From assembly GCF_013284055.1 (NCBI RefSeq), contig NZ_CP054143.1:310001-374000 (forward strand): 64,000 bases of DNA. Direction: 5' to 3'. This document shows positions 1-8,167 of the stretch, one piece after another. The DNA comes from Deefgea piscis. GTDB taxonomy: Bacteria > Pseudomonadota > Gammaproteobacteria > Burkholderiales > Chitinibacteraceae. The position numbers and the translations under genes were made by a program. How positions within the stretch are numbered: position 1 is the first letter of the stretch; each line of letters begins with the position of its first letter. The notes below the pieces were generated by a model. It made no database searches. It was not told the DNA's origin and saw nothing but the letters and a program-made list of their open reading frames with translations.

Positions 1-1
1 T

Positions 2-32
2 TGCATAAAAACTACGTAAAAATACTTATGCA
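2..32. promoter_or_regulatory. Inverted repeat upstream of the export operon
   Basis: TGCATAA at 2-8 is repeated in inverted orientation as TTATGCA at 26-32, with 17 bases between. It lies about 140 bases ahead of the first gene of the efflux-type operon, in otherwise non-coding AT-rich sequence. The arrangement resembles an operator for a dimeric repressor, but no regulator gene is in view and the left edge of the window cuts the region. I see no convincing -35/-10 pair between here and the gene. Confidence 0.25.
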
Positions 33-170
33 GGCTTAATAACTATTGATACTATCCATTCGCAAAATGAAAGAATAAGATCAAAAATAGCATTTGCTAC
101 TTCAGCATGCCTTGAATTTTGTAATTCGTCGTTACCACCCAGAACAATAGTTTTATCTAGGAAAGCCATC

Positions 171-683
171 ATGACGCCACAAGGCTATCTATTCACTATC
201 GCCGCCTGCCTTACATCAATGCCAGCACTTGCTTTTGCTCCAGGAATGGAAGAATCAATTGCCGATGTCATGGTCTGGGTGGTTATCGTCGCCGTTCCGG
301 TGGCGGCAATTTATTTATTTTGGAAAGTCCACGTCTTACCCGAAGTAATTGCAGAAAAAAATCATCACCCACAAAAACATGCCATCCAAGTTTTATGCCT
401 GCTGTCTTTGGTATTTGGTGGTTTATTGTGGCCATTGGCTTGGTTGTGGGCGTTCGCCAAACCCACCGCGTACAAAATTGCCTATGGCACAGACAAGCAT
501 GACGACTTCTTTAAACATGCCGAACATCATGCAGATAAATCACTAGATTTGGCCGTGGTTGATGAAGAACTCACCATACTCAAACAAAAAATGGATGGCT
601 TAAACCAAAAGCGCGAGCTGATTTTAAACCAGCAAACGCCAACCACCATCGAACAAAAAGCCGAAGGAAATAAAGATGCTTGA
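171..683 (+). CDS. DUF3302 family inner membrane protein (YiaW-like)
   Basis: Predicted small membrane protein of 170 residues. Hydrophobic stretches are visible at about 4-22 (possibly a cleaved or anchoring signal), 32-51 and 70-95, followed by a charged, probably coiled C-terminal tail (120-165). Proteins of this type (E. coli YiaW) are encoded directly before an HlyD-type adaptor (YiaV), as here, where the next gene overlaps by 8 bases. AGGA at 158-161 precedes the ATG. The role is unknown; by context it is an inner membrane partner of the export system. Family assignment is from sequence character plus gene pairing. Confidence 0.75.
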   Translation: MTPQGYLFTIAACLTSMPALAFAPGMEESIADVMVWVVIVAVPVAAIYLFWKVHVLPEVIAEKNHHPQKHAIQVLCLLSLVFGGLLWPLAWLWAFAKPTAYKIAYGTDKHDDFFKHAEHHADKSLDLAVVDEELTILKQKMDGLNQKRELILNQQTPTTIEQKAEGNKDA

Positions 684-1827
684 ACTGATTATTGGCGGCT
701 ACTGCGCCATCATTTGGCTGATTTTTATCAAACTCAAGCTGTTTCCTTGGAATATCAAAAGCCAAGTGGGCTCGGCCACTGGCGCGATTGTGTTGGCCGC
801 GACCATTATTTTCACGATTAACGTTGTTACGCCGTCGTCAAGCGATGTACGCGTGATTAATTATGTGGCTGAAATTGTGCCACGAGTACAAGGCACAGTG
901 ACTCGCGTTGCGGTTGAAGGCAATACCTTGATTAAAAAAGGGGATGTATTGCTTGAAATCGACAACACGCCATATCGACTCAAAGTGAAAGAGCTGCAAG
1001 CCAAGCTCGCTGATGCCACCGCATCGGCCAAAACTTTGTGGCAAGATTTAGATAGCGCCAAGAGCAATACTTTGGCCGCACAAGCCCATTTAGATTTAAT
1101 GAAAAAACGCTTAGCCCAATCGCAAGAATTGGCCAAAGCGGAGGCTGGCAATCAATACGACGTAGAAAACTTTGTCACCGAAGTGAAAAAGGCCGAGTCA
1201 AACGTTGCCAGTGCCAAAACGGCCGAAGCGAAGGTGCAAACCAAACTCGAAGGCGTAGTTGGCCCTGATATTGCCAGCGTGGCACAAATTAAAGCCCAGC
1301 TTGAAGCGGCGCAATACGATTTGGATTCAACCATTATTCGCGCGCCTGCAGATGGTTATGCGGTGAATGTGGCGGTACGCCCAGGTAATTTCTTAGCGGC
1401 AATGCCATTCCGACCCGCCATGAGTTTTGTTGAACACGAACAACGTATTTTGGCCTTCTTCGCGCAAAACGAGCTACGCTTTGTAAAACCAGGCGACAAA
1501 GCAGAAATCGCGCTCAAAACACTGCCAGGCGAGCTAATTTCCGCCAAGGTCGATTCGATTGTTTGGGCCACCAGCCAAGGTCAAATCCTTCAGTCAGGCA
1601 CGATTCCAAATAGCCCATCTGAAATCGTTCACGCGCCTTTAGCGCAGAAATACGCCGTAAAACTGCAACCCATCGCCAAAGAAGGTGAAACCCTGCCGCA
1701 CATTGCAATGGGCGCGCGTGGTGGCGGTGCAATTTATACCGAAAAACTCGCCCCACTGCATTTATTGCGAATGGTGATGATTCGTGCACAGTCTATCGTC
1801 AATTATCTTGTGCTGAAATTACACTAG
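676..1827 (+). CDS. HlyD/EmrA-type membrane fusion (periplasmic adaptor) protein
   Basis: Adaptor of 383 residues expected to bridge an inner membrane component to an outer membrane channel. Two N-terminal hydrophobic segments (about 4-20 and 33-50) are followed by a biotinyl-lipoyl half-motif around 70-100 (RVQGTVTRVAVEGN, KKGDVLLEID), an alpha-helical hairpin rich in Ala/Lys/Glu (105-205), the second lipoyl half (RAPADGYAVNV, about 220) and a beta-barrel region. It overlaps the DUF3302 gene and is followed after 8 bases by the channel gene, so the three form one operon. The substrate cannot be told. Closest described relatives are YiaV/YibH. Confidence 0.85.
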   Translation: MLELIIGGYCAIIWLIFIKLKLFPWNIKSQVGSATGAIVLAATIIFTINVVTPSSSDVRVINYVAEIVPRVQGTVTRVAVEGNTLIKKGDVLLEIDNTPYRLKVKELQAKLADATASAKTLWQDLDSAKSNTLAAQAHLDLMKKRLAQSQELAKAEAGNQYDVENFVTEVKKAESNVASAKTAEAKVQTKLEGVVGPDIASVAQIKAQLEAAQYDLDSTIIRAPADGYAVNVAVRPGNFLAAMPFRPAMSFVEHEQRILAFFAQNELRFVKPGDKAEIALKTLPGELISAKVDSIVWATSQGQILQSGTIPNSPSEIVHAPLAQKYAVKLQPIAKEGETLPHIAMGARGGGAIYTEKLAPLHLLRMVMIRAQSIVNYLVLKLH

Positions 1828-1835
1828 GAGGGTGA

Positions 1836-3221
1836 ATGTTTAATTTGAAGACCTCACTCGCCGCCCTTAGCACGACGGGGCTCTTGCTCGGTTGTGCGGT
1901 TAGCTCGCCGCCAAACCAGCATGAGTTAATGCCTTTGGCACTCGGCAAAACGACACTCGCCAAGCAGTGGAAATACGCACAAAGCGCCGGCCAGTTTGAC
2001 GCCGAAACCTTGGGATTTACACCGGATGCCACGCTCAAAGCGTTGATCGCCGAATCGCAAAGCTATAACAACGATTTGCGTATCGCCGCCGCACGTCTTG
2101 AGCAATCGCGTGCGGCGCTCAAAGCGGCGGGCGCCCCACTGCTGCCAAGCTTAGGCTTTGCTGCGCAAACGGGCCAATCGGCTTTACCCACCTCAAATAT
2201 GAGTACCAGTGGTTTTGGTTTAGTTGCCAGCTGGGAAATTGATTTATGGGGCCGCCTAGCTAGCCAACAAGCCGCCAGTGACTCACGCTTTAAAGCCAGC
2301 GAGCTGGATTTGCTCTATAGCCAACAAGCCATCGCCGCGGCGGTGACTCGTGCTTGGATCTCAACCAGTGAAGCGCAGCAGCAGTTGGCAATATCGAAAA
2401 AAATGCTCGGTTACGCCGAGCAACAACTGCAGTTAACGCAGAAAAGCCAACAAGTCGGCCGTAGCACTGGGCAAGATATTGCGCTCAACCAAGCCAATGT
2501 CGCGCTGTATCGCAACCAATTCGCTGCCAACCAACAAGTATTAAATCAAGCACAGCGTAGCTTAGAAGTTTTACTTGGACGTTACCCCGCCGCGGAAGTC
2601 ACTGCGGCCAATCAATTGCCAACAGCAGCAATGACGCTACCAGCGGGCATTCCGTCCGAGTTGATGACGCGCCGTCCTGATGTATTGGCAGCAGAGCAGC
2701 GCTTTCGGGCGGCGTTTCAAGATGTTGAAGTTGCCAAACGCGCTCGCCTGCCTTCTTTAAAGCTCACGGGTGGCGTGGCGTATATCGAGGAGTCGGTGAT
2801 TCAACTAGACCCTAGCCTCAAAAACCCCCTTTGGGCTTTAACGGGCCAATTGCTGGCGCCAATTTTCACTGGTGGCTTGTTGGAAGCACAAGTTGAAGCG
2901 AAAAATGCCAAGCAACTCGAAGCCATGGCCCAATACAGTAAAACGGCGATGATGGCGTTAAATGAAGTTGAAGGTGCATTGTCGAACGAGCGAGTACTAT
3001 TACAACGGCAAACTGCACTGCAAACCCAAACGGTGCAATTTAAAAAGGCAGTCGAACTCGCAATGGTGCAACTCAAAGTCGGCAAAGCAGATCGCTATAG
3101 CGTATTGCAACAGCAATTTAATCTAGCGAGCGCCGAAGCCAATCTACTGCGTGTACAAAGTGAGCGCCTGAGTAATCGGGTGAGTTTACATCAAGCATTA
3201 GGTGGGCACTTCCCTAGCTAA
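1836..3221 (+). CDS. NodT-family outer membrane efflux lipoprotein
   Basis: TolC-like outer membrane channel of 461 residues. The N-terminus is a lipoprotein signal ending in LLLGC, giving lipidation at Cys20. Two long, mutually similar helical repeats follow (OEP domains, about 55-240 and 270-455), with the family features RAWISTSEAQQQL, a GRSTGQD turn and MTRRPDVLAAEQRFRAA in mid-protein. An AGGAGG ribosome site lies just before the ATG. As third gene of the operon it should complete the envelope-spanning conduit. No RND, MFS or ABC pump gene follows, which is unusual for this channel class. Confidence 0.88.
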   Translation: MFNLKTSLAALSTTGLLLGCAVSSPPNQHELMPLALGKTTLAKQWKYAQSAGQFDAETLGFTPDATLKALIAESQSYNNDLRIAAARLEQSRAALKAAGAPLLPSLGFAAQTGQSALPTSNMSTSGFGLVASWEIDLWGRLASQQAASDSRFKASELDLLYSQQAIAAAVTRAWISTSEAQQQLAISKKMLGYAEQQLQLTQKSQQVGRSTGQDIALNQANVALYRNQFAANQQVLNQAQRSLEVLLGRYPAAEVTAANQLPTAAMTLPAGIPSELMTRRPDVLAAEQRFRAAFQDVEVAKRARLPSLKLTGGVAYIEESVIQLDPSLKNPLWALTGQLLAPIFTGGLLEAQVEAKNAKQLEAMAQYSKTAMMALNEVEGALSNERVLLQRQTALQTQTVQFKKAVELAMVQLKVGKADRYSVLQQQFNLASAEANLLRVQSERLSNRVSLHQALGGHFPS

Positions 3222-3227
3222 CTCATA

Positions 3228-3274
3228 GGTATTGCTCTCTCGATTTTGATTTAAATGTTCTAGAGAGCAATACC
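3228..3274 (+). repeat. 47-bp GGTAT/ATACC element, copy 1
   Basis: Begins GGTATTGCTCT and ends CTAGAGAGCAATACC. The arms are complementary over 15 bp if the flanking TA on each side is counted, around a 21-nt loop. CTAG lies at 3260-3263, six bases before ATACC. It starts 6 bases after the stop codon of the channel gene. No T-tract follows, so it is not an ordinary terminator; a separate terminator lies 40 bases further on. Confidence 0.75.
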
Positions 3275-3313
3275 TAATCGTAGAGCGCGGGCTATTGGCC
3301 TATCCAAAGCAAT

Positions 3314-3340
3314 AAAAAAAGCGCTTTCTGCGCTTTTTTT
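3314..3340. terminator. Bidirectional rho-independent terminator
   Basis: Perfect 11-bp stem, A7-GCGC (3314-3324) against GCGC-T7 (3330-3340), with a 5-base loop. It ends the rightward export operon and also the leftward SemiSWEET gene. Confidence 0.9.
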
Positions 3341-3397
3341 ACCTGTAATTTCGTTTGATTTACCCTGGCCCTAACAAGCAAGCAAACACACGACGAC

Positions 3398-3670
3398 TTA
3401 TTTTTTCGCTTTATGTTCAAAGTAAAGCTTCATCAGCAGTACCGCCCCCGCCAATAACAAGGTCACCGAGTTAGCCAAAATCAACGGCCAATCGCCGAGC
3501 ATAAAGCCATACACCAGCCATAAACTCACCCCGGTAACAAAAATCAAATACATACCTAAGGAAATATCTTTCGCCGAACGACTACGCCAAACCTGCCAGA
3601 CTTGCGGCACAAAAGCGATGGTGGTGCATAGCGCGGCGGACATGCCAATTAAACTCAATACATTCATCAC
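3398..3670 (-). CDS. SemiSWEET-type PQ-loop transporter
   Basis: Ninety-residue protein with three predicted membrane helices (about 5-25, 38-57 and 62-82), the size and topology of a bacterial SemiSWEET, which dimerises to carry sugars. The PQ motif is visible in the first helix (FVPQVWQVWRSRSAKDIS), and a Gly/Trp-containing second helix follows. Single gene between two terminators. Homology to SemiSWEET is clear from the motif; the actual substrate is not known. Confidence 0.82.
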   Translation of the reverse strand: MMNVLSLIGMSAALCTTIAFVPQVWQVWRSRSAKDISLGMYLIFVTGVSLWLVYGFMLGDWPLILANSVTLLLAGAVLLMKLYFEHKAKK

Positions 3671-3763
3671 TCAATACTCATTCCATGGATTGGCAATTCG
3701 GTCGCGCAAAGTACTTCTAACCACTGCGCCGCAAACAACCCGTACATTCATCCGACTTGCCAT

Positions 3764-3789
3764 AAAAAAACGGCGCTCTGCGCGCCGTT
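3764..3789 (-). terminator. Terminator of asd
   Basis: On the minus strand AACGGCGC pairs with GCGCCGTT across a 5-base loop (plus-strand 3769-3776 and 3782-3789), followed by seven T residues (plus-strand A-run 3764-3770). It lies 19 bases beyond the asd stop. Confidence 0.85.
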
Positions 3790-3807
3790 ATCTTAAAAAG
3801 CTAAACC

Positions 3808-4914
3808 TTATTTCGCCAGCAAAATCCGCAACATGCGGCGCAGTGGCTCAGCGGCGCCCCAAAGTAATTGGTCACCAATCACAAATGCGCTGATGTATTC
3901 AGGGCCCATATTCAGTTTACGCACACGGCCAACACCGATATCGAGCTTGCCCGTGATTTGCGCTGGGATCAGCTCTTTTACGGTCACTTCGCGATCGTTC
4001 GGTACCCATTTCACCCAATCGTTACCCGATTTGATGATGGATTCGATTTCAGCCAGTGGCAGATCTTTTTTCAGTTTGATGGTTAATGCCAAGCTATGGC
4101 AACGCATCGCACCAATCCGTACACACAAACCATCGACTGGAATTGTGGCGTCAGAGCCGAGGATTTTGTTCACTTCGGCTTGGCCTTTCCATTCTTCTTT
4201 GGATTGGCCGTTGTCGAGTTGCTTGTCGATCCACGGGATCAAACCACCAGCGAGTGGCGCACCAAAAAATTCAGTGGGTACGTCGTTTGAAATGGTGTGT
4301 GCGACTTTTTTGTCGATGTCTAAAATCGCTGAAGCTGGCGTTGCCAACTCATCGGCTACGGCGTTGTATACCACGCCCATGCCTTTAAGCAATTCACGCA
4401 TGTGGTTCGCGCCGCCGCCGGATGCCGCTTGATACGTCATTGACGAAACCCAGTCGACCAAACCGGCTTTAAACAAACCGCCCATACCCATCAACATGAT
4501 CGAGTTGGTACAGTTGCCGCCGATGTAGTTTTTTACGCCACGGGCCAAAGCGCCTTGGATCACGTCGTCATTCACCGGATCGAGCACGATGACGGCATTG
4601 TCTTCCATCCGCAAGGTTGAAGCGGCATCAATCCAGTAGCCTTGCCAACCGCTAGCACGCAGTTTTGGGAAAACTTCGGTGGTGTAGTCGCCGCCTTGGC
4701 AAGAAATAATCACGTCCATTGCGGCCAATTGGGCAATATCGTTGGCGTCTTGCAAGGTGCCAGCGTCTTTACCAAAATTAGGTGCAGCTTGGCCTGCTTG
4801 CGACGTTGTGAAGAAAACCGGATCGATCACATCGAAATCTTTTTCTTCTTGCATGCGTTGCATCAGAACCGAACCCACCATACCGCGCCAACCGACTAGA
4901 CCCACCCGTTTCAT
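3808..4914 (-). CDS. asd: Aspartate-semialdehyde dehydrogenase
   Basis: Catalyses NADPH-dependent reduction of beta-aspartyl phosphate to aspartate semialdehyde, the branch point to lysine/diaminopimelate, threonine and methionine. The NADP loop is at residues 7-15 (VGWRGMVGS) and the catalytic cysteine is Cys135 in GGNCTNS, the same number as in E. coli Asd. Length 368 residues is normal. I chose the ATG at 4914 (MKRVGLVG) because AAAGGAT lies 7 bases ahead and the protein begins directly with the Rossmann strand; an in-frame start at 4938 would add eight residues with no such support. Single leftward transcription unit with its own terminator. Confidence 0.95.
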   Translation of the reverse strand: MKRVGLVGWRGMVGSVLMQRMQEEKDFDVIDPVFFTTSQAGQAAPNFGKDAGTLQDANDIAQLAAMDVIISCQGGDYTTEVFPKLRASGWQGYWIDAASTLRMEDNAVIVLDPVNDDVIQGALARGVKNYIGGNCTNSIMLMGMGGLFKAGLVDWVSSMTYQAASGGGANHMRELLKGMGVVYNAVADELATPASAILDIDKKVAHTISNDVPTEFFGAPLAGGLIPWIDKQLDNGQSKEEWKGQAEVNKILGSDATIPVDGLCVRIGAMRCHSLALTIKLKKDLPLAEIESIIKSGNDWVKWVPNDREVTVKELIPAQITGKLDIGVGRVRKLNMGPEYISAFVIGDQLLWGAAEPLRRMLRILLAK

Positions 4915-5110
4915 GATTACATCCTTTAGCGACAACAATTAATTAATTCGAGTCTTAGATATTAGTGAAATTCCGTATGCCTGACTAGCCAGCAAAGCCA
5001 ATTAAGCGCGCTTTTATCCAATTTAAATGTTTCCAAACGTACCTTCACAGTGCAGCATGCCCCGCCAATCGGCGTTAAAATTAGGCTTTTTGCGACCCAA
5101 GAGGACTCCA

Positions 5111-5560
5111 GTGCGCGTTTTAATTCAAAGAGTCAAACAAGCTCAAGTCGATGTTGGCCACGAAACCATCGGCCAAATCAATGCCGGTTTATTACTGCTG
5201 GTTGGTGTTACGCATGAGGATGGAGCTGCTGATATCCAATGGCTAGTGAATAAAATCGCCAATTTACGGCTATTTAATGATGAAAACGGCGTGATGAATT
5301 TATCCATCCTCGATGTGGGGGCGGATGTTTTGGCGGTCAGCCAATTTACGCTGTTTGGCAATGTCAAAAAAGGCAATCGACCCAGCTGGGGCGAGGCAGC
5401 GCCGGGGCCAATCAGTCAGCCATTGTTTGATGAATTTGTTCGCCAGCTCAGCCTCAAGCTGACCAAGCCAGTGGCAACCGGGCGATTTGGTGCTGATATG
5501 CAAGTGGCTTTAATCAATGACGGCCCAATCACTTTATTGATTGATAGCAAAGCCCCCTAA
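5111..5560 (+). CDS. dtd: D-aminoacyl-tRNA deacylase
   Basis: Hydrolyses D-aminoacyl-tRNAs, preventing D-amino acids from entering protein. The family signatures SQFTLFG (about residue 78) and the C-terminal [18 protein letters not shown] with the Gly-cisPro pair are present, and the 149-residue length fits. I start it at GTG 5111 (VRVLIQRV): this matches the family N-terminus MRVLIQRV and has AAGAGGA five bases before it. An open frame upstream to 5027 has no family similarity. Monocistronic; a terminator follows. Confidence 0.93.
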   Translation: MRVLIQRVKQAQVDVGHETIGQINAGLLLLVGVTHEDGAADIQWLVNKIANLRLFNDENGVMNLSILDVGADVLAVSQFTLFGNVKKGNRPSWGEAAPGPISQPLFDEFVRQLSLKLTKPVATGRFGADMQVALINDGPITLLIDSKAP

Positions 5561-5670
5561 ATAAGGCTTTACCCGTACTTGACCGAAACAACATGCCAAG
5601 TGCAGAATGACCTTAGCGCCGATTTGAAACCCAGCTTGCGGGCGCTTTATAAATACTCGCTAAAGCGTGC

Positions 5671-5700
5671 AAAACCCACTGCACGTGGGTTTTTTGTTTT
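5671..5700 (+). terminator. Terminator of dtd
   Basis: AAAACCCAC (5671-5679) pairs with GTGGGTTTT (5685-5693) and the T-rich tail runs on to 5700. It lies 110 bases after the dtd stop and also insulates the small gene downstream. Confidence 0.8.
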
Positions 5701-5754
5701 TTGCGCCAATTAATCGACAAATTGCGGGGCGCGTTCGAAATGCCGCTAAAGCGT

Positions 5755-5785
5755 CGGTGATTCAATCGAATAAACAGAATCACCG
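5755..5785 (+). promoter_or_regulatory. Leader hairpin before the small unknown gene
   Basis: CGGTGATTC (5755-5763) pairs perfectly with GAATCACCG (5777-5785) around a 13-base loop. The hairpin ends 11 bases before the ribosome site AGGAG (5797-5801). There is no T-run, so a terminator is unlikely; it could be an operator or affect translation. A short palindromic word CGCTAAAGCGT occurs at 5658-5668 and again at 5744-5754, immediately before the hairpin. Confidence 0.35.
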
Positions 5786-5808
5786 GCGAGTTTCTTAGGA
5801 GCTTGCCC

Positions 5809-6120
5809 ATGTATGATTGTTTAGAAGCAACAACGATAAGCCTCCCAGCACCAACGGGATTACGCAAAAACCGCCGCCTTAACTTTGACAGGTATCGCGA
5901 GCACCACTGCTTACAGCTTCGCGCCGCGCCCTATACCGGCCCGCATTCCTTAATTCGGGCGTTTGCCGCGGCCCAAAGCTTACACCTACCAACGCATAAT
6001 TTACCCGATGGTAGTTTATTGATTTTGGATTTGCTTTGCACTGAAGCCTTATTGTTTCAACGCCGCTTTCCTGATTTATTGGCCATTTATGAGCCTGCAC
6101 GCCCCATTCCCAAAGGATAG
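5809..6120 (+). CDS. Hypothetical protein of 103 residues
   Basis: I do not recognise this protein. It is accepted as a gene because a textbook ribosome site (AGGAG, 7-base spacing) precedes the ATG and its stop lies 2 bases before the ATG of the MATE exporter, suggesting translational coupling. The product is soluble-looking, basic in its N-terminal half (RKNRRLNFDRYREHH) and leucine-rich later (LPDGSLLILDLLCTEALLF). A TTG two codons upstream is possible but less well placed. A doubtful copy of the 47-bp element falls inside it. Confidence 0.6.
   Translation: MYDCLEATTISLPAPTGLRKNRRLNFDRYREHHCLQLRAAPYTGPHSLIRAFAAAQSLHLPTHNLPDGSLLILDLLCTEALLFQRRFPDLLAIYEPARPIPKG
5891..5937. repeat. 47-bp GGTAT/ATACC element, doubtful copy
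   Basis: GGTAT at 5891-5895 and ATACC at 5933-5937 have exactly the 47-bp register of the other copies, but there is no CTAG-like tetranucleotide at the expected place, the arms pair poorly, and it lies inside a coding sequence rather than at a 3' end. It may be chance. Confidence 0.25.
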
Positions 6121-6122
6121 CA

Positions 6123-7481
6123 ATGCCCCGTTTGCAAGACGTTAAAGCCACCTGGATTCTCGCATGGCCGATTATGATCGGCCAACTCGCTCAAACTGGC
6201 ACCGGCTTTGTCGATGCCGTCATGGCTGGCCACTTATCGGCTGGAGACTTGGCCGCAGTTTCAGTCGGCACGTCGATTTGGAGCGTGATGATTGTCACCA
6301 TGTTTGGCTTATTGATTGCCATTAGCCCAATGGCGTCGCAAAAAGTCGGCGCCAAAGCTTGGCATGAAATCCCGTCGTTAACGCAACAAGCTTTATATCA
6401 AGGGCTGTTTATCGCCCTGATCATGATGTTGATCGCGCATAGTTTGCTGCCGATTTTTTCTCAGATTGGTTTAGCGCCTGACGTCGCCGAAAAAGGTAGT
6501 CGCTTTTTGGCGGTGATTTCATGGGGGTTTCCGGCGGTAGCGATTGCGCGCGTTTTGTATGGCTATAGCTCGTGCTTAAATCAAACCAAGCCGATGATGG
6601 TGATTTCGATTATTGCGCTGCTGCTCAATATCCCCGCCAACTACGTGTTAATTTATGGCCACTGGGGCTTTCCGGAATTGGGCGCTGTTGGCTGCGCTTG
6701 GGCTACCGCGATGTGTATGTGGTTTAGCGCCATCATGTGGATTATCTGGATTCGCGTCTCGCCGATTTATCGAGACACGCACCCGTTTCGTCATATCGAA
6801 GGTCTACGTCTACAGACGCAAAAACAATTGGCTAAGTTGGCCATTCCAATCGGCATTATGTTTTTTGTTGAATCAAGTGCGTTTAGTTTGATTGCCCTGA
6901 TGCTGGCCAAGTTGGGTACCACCACCGTGGCATCGCATCAAATTGCACTGAATTTTTCTTCGCTGACTTTTATGATTCCATTGGCCATTAGCACCGCGCT
7001 CACCGTTCGCGTTGGGCAGGCCGTTGGCGCAGGCGATTTTAAACTGGCACGCTTTATTGGTGAAACTGGGATTTACCTGGGCTTTATCTTGGCGATTATT
7101 TCTGGCTGCATGATTATTCTCTTTCGCGGCACGATTGCGGCTTGGTATACCAGCGATCCGGCAGTGATTTTGCTCGCGGCCAAATTGCTATTGTTGTCGG
7201 GATTTTTCCAGTTTTCGGATGCCACCCAGATTGTGGTGGCGGGTGTCTTGCGCGGCTATAAATCAACGCGTATGCCGTTGATTATCCACTTAACGGCTTT
7301 TTGGGTAATTGGTATTCCGCTCGGTTACGCGCTGACATTTGGGGTCGGTCCATTTAGCCCACAAGGTCCGGCGGGCTATTGGTTGGCGCTGGTCATTGCC
7401 CTCTCCTTTGCCGCGATCTCACTGTTTGCATTTTTTAGACGAATCAGCGTACGGGCACTTCAAACAGGTATAGCAAGCTAA
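6123..7481 (+). CDS. MATE family multidrug exporter (NorM-like)
   Basis: Inner membrane Na+- or H+-coupled antiporter of 452 residues with about 12 hydrophobic segments arranged as two six-helix halves. The N-terminal half has the MATE landmarks WILAWPIMIGQLAQTGTGFVDAVMAG, and the second half contains VGQAVGAGDF, both typical of the NorM branch. The length fits. Translation is probably coupled to the preceding small gene. Its last codons lie inside a 47-bp element. The exported compounds cannot be predicted. Confidence 0.9.
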   Translation: MPRLQDVKATWILAWPIMIGQLAQTGTGFVDAVMAGHLSAGDLAAVSVGTSIWSVMIVTMFGLLIAISPMASQKVGAKAWHEIPSLTQQALYQGLFIALIMMLIAHSLLPIFSQIGLAPDVAEKGSRFLAVISWGFPAVAIARVLYGYSSCLNQTKPMMVISIIALLLNIPANYVLIYGHWGFPELGAVGCAWATAMCMWFSAIMWIIWIRVSPIYRDTHPFRHIEGLRLQTQKQLAKLAIPIGIMFFVESSAFSLIALMLAKLGTTTVASHQIALNFSSLTFMIPLAISTALTVRVGQAVGAGDFKLARFIGETGIYLGFILAIISGCMIILFRGTIAAWYTSDPAVILLAAKLLLLSGFFQFSDATQIVVAGVLRGYKSTRMPLIIHLTAFWVIGIPLGYALTFGVGPFSPQGPAGYWLALVIALSFAAISLFAFFRRISVRALQTGIAS

Positions 7482-7513
7482 GACTTTATAATCGAAGGCT
7501 AGAGAGTAATACC
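7467..7513 (+). repeat. 47-bp GGTAT/ATACC element, copy 2
   Basis: Starts GGTATAGCAAGC inside the last codons of the MATE gene, includes its TAA stop, and ends CTAGAGAGTAATACC with CTAG at 7499-7502. The right end is nearly identical to copy 1 (CTAGAGAGCAATACC), but the left arm, which is coding, no longer pairs well with it. Confidence 0.7.
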
Positions 7514-7564
7514 TAGCCTCGTTGCAGCATGCGGATTGAATGCGGTGTGATCACGGCATTCAAT

Positions 7565-8167
7565 TCAGGACTCGCCCCAGCGCTGCATAAGTTGATGCGG
7601 TACCGCCAACTGATCTAAAATCCGCGCCACGACAAAATCAACTAAATCTTCTATGGTTTGTGGGTGATGATAAAAACCGGGATTGGGCGGCAAAATCACC
7701 ACGCCAAGGCGTGATAATTTCAGCATATGCTCAAGATGTATCGCTGAAAATGGCGTTTCGCGCGGCACAACAATCAGCGTTTTACGCTCTTTAATCATCA
7801 CATCGGCCGCACGTTCTAATAGATTATCTGACGCGCCATTGGCAATCGCCGACAAAGCCCCCATGGTACACGGCACCACCACCATACCATCCCCAGGATT
7901 ACTCCCCGAAGCCATCGGCGCAAACCATTCTTGCTGACCATAAACCTGTAACTGCTGTGCAGTCACACCATACTGCGCGCGCAGTAACTCTGCCAAATCG
8001 GCAGCACGGCTAGGCCAAGTTAAATCAAGCTCTTGTTTGGCGACAATTTGCGCCACTTGGGTATACACCAAACGCACATTACAACCGGCCGATAGCAAGC
8101 ACTCTAGCGTGCGTAATCCATAGGGCAAACCGGATGCGCCAGTAAAAGCCAGCGTAATTGTCTTCAT
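7565..8167 (-). CDS. ubiX: Flavin prenyltransferase UbiX
   Basis: Makes prenylated FMN, the cofactor of the UbiD decarboxylase of ubiquinone biosynthesis. The N-terminal FMN-binding FTGASGLPYG, the VPCTMGALSAIANGASDNLLERAAD segment in two parts (VPCTMGA and NGASDNLLERA) and the C-terminal RETPFSAIHLEHM are diagnostic. Length of 200 residues is normal. Its ATG overlaps the preceding transporter stop by 4 bases, so it is the last gene of an operon. ubiD is not in the window. Confidence 0.93.
   Translation of the reverse strand: MKTITLAFTGASGLPYGLRTLECLLSAGCNVRLVYTQVAQIVAKQELDLTWPSRAADLAELLRAQYGVTAQQLQVYGQQEWFAPMASGSNPGDGMVVVPCTMGALSAIANGASDNLLERAADVMIKERKTLIVVPRETPFSAIHLEHMLKLSRLGVVILPPNPGFYHHPQTIEDLVDFVVARILDQLAVPHQLMQRWGES

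Noticed and set aside
3228-3274. Reading the 47-bp elements as rho-independent terminators
   Set aside because: None has a T-tract after the stem, and true terminators are found separately next to copies 1 and 7.
3833-4432. Open frame of 199 codons on the plus strand
   Set aside because: Lies entirely antisense to asd, whose catalytic motifs are intact.
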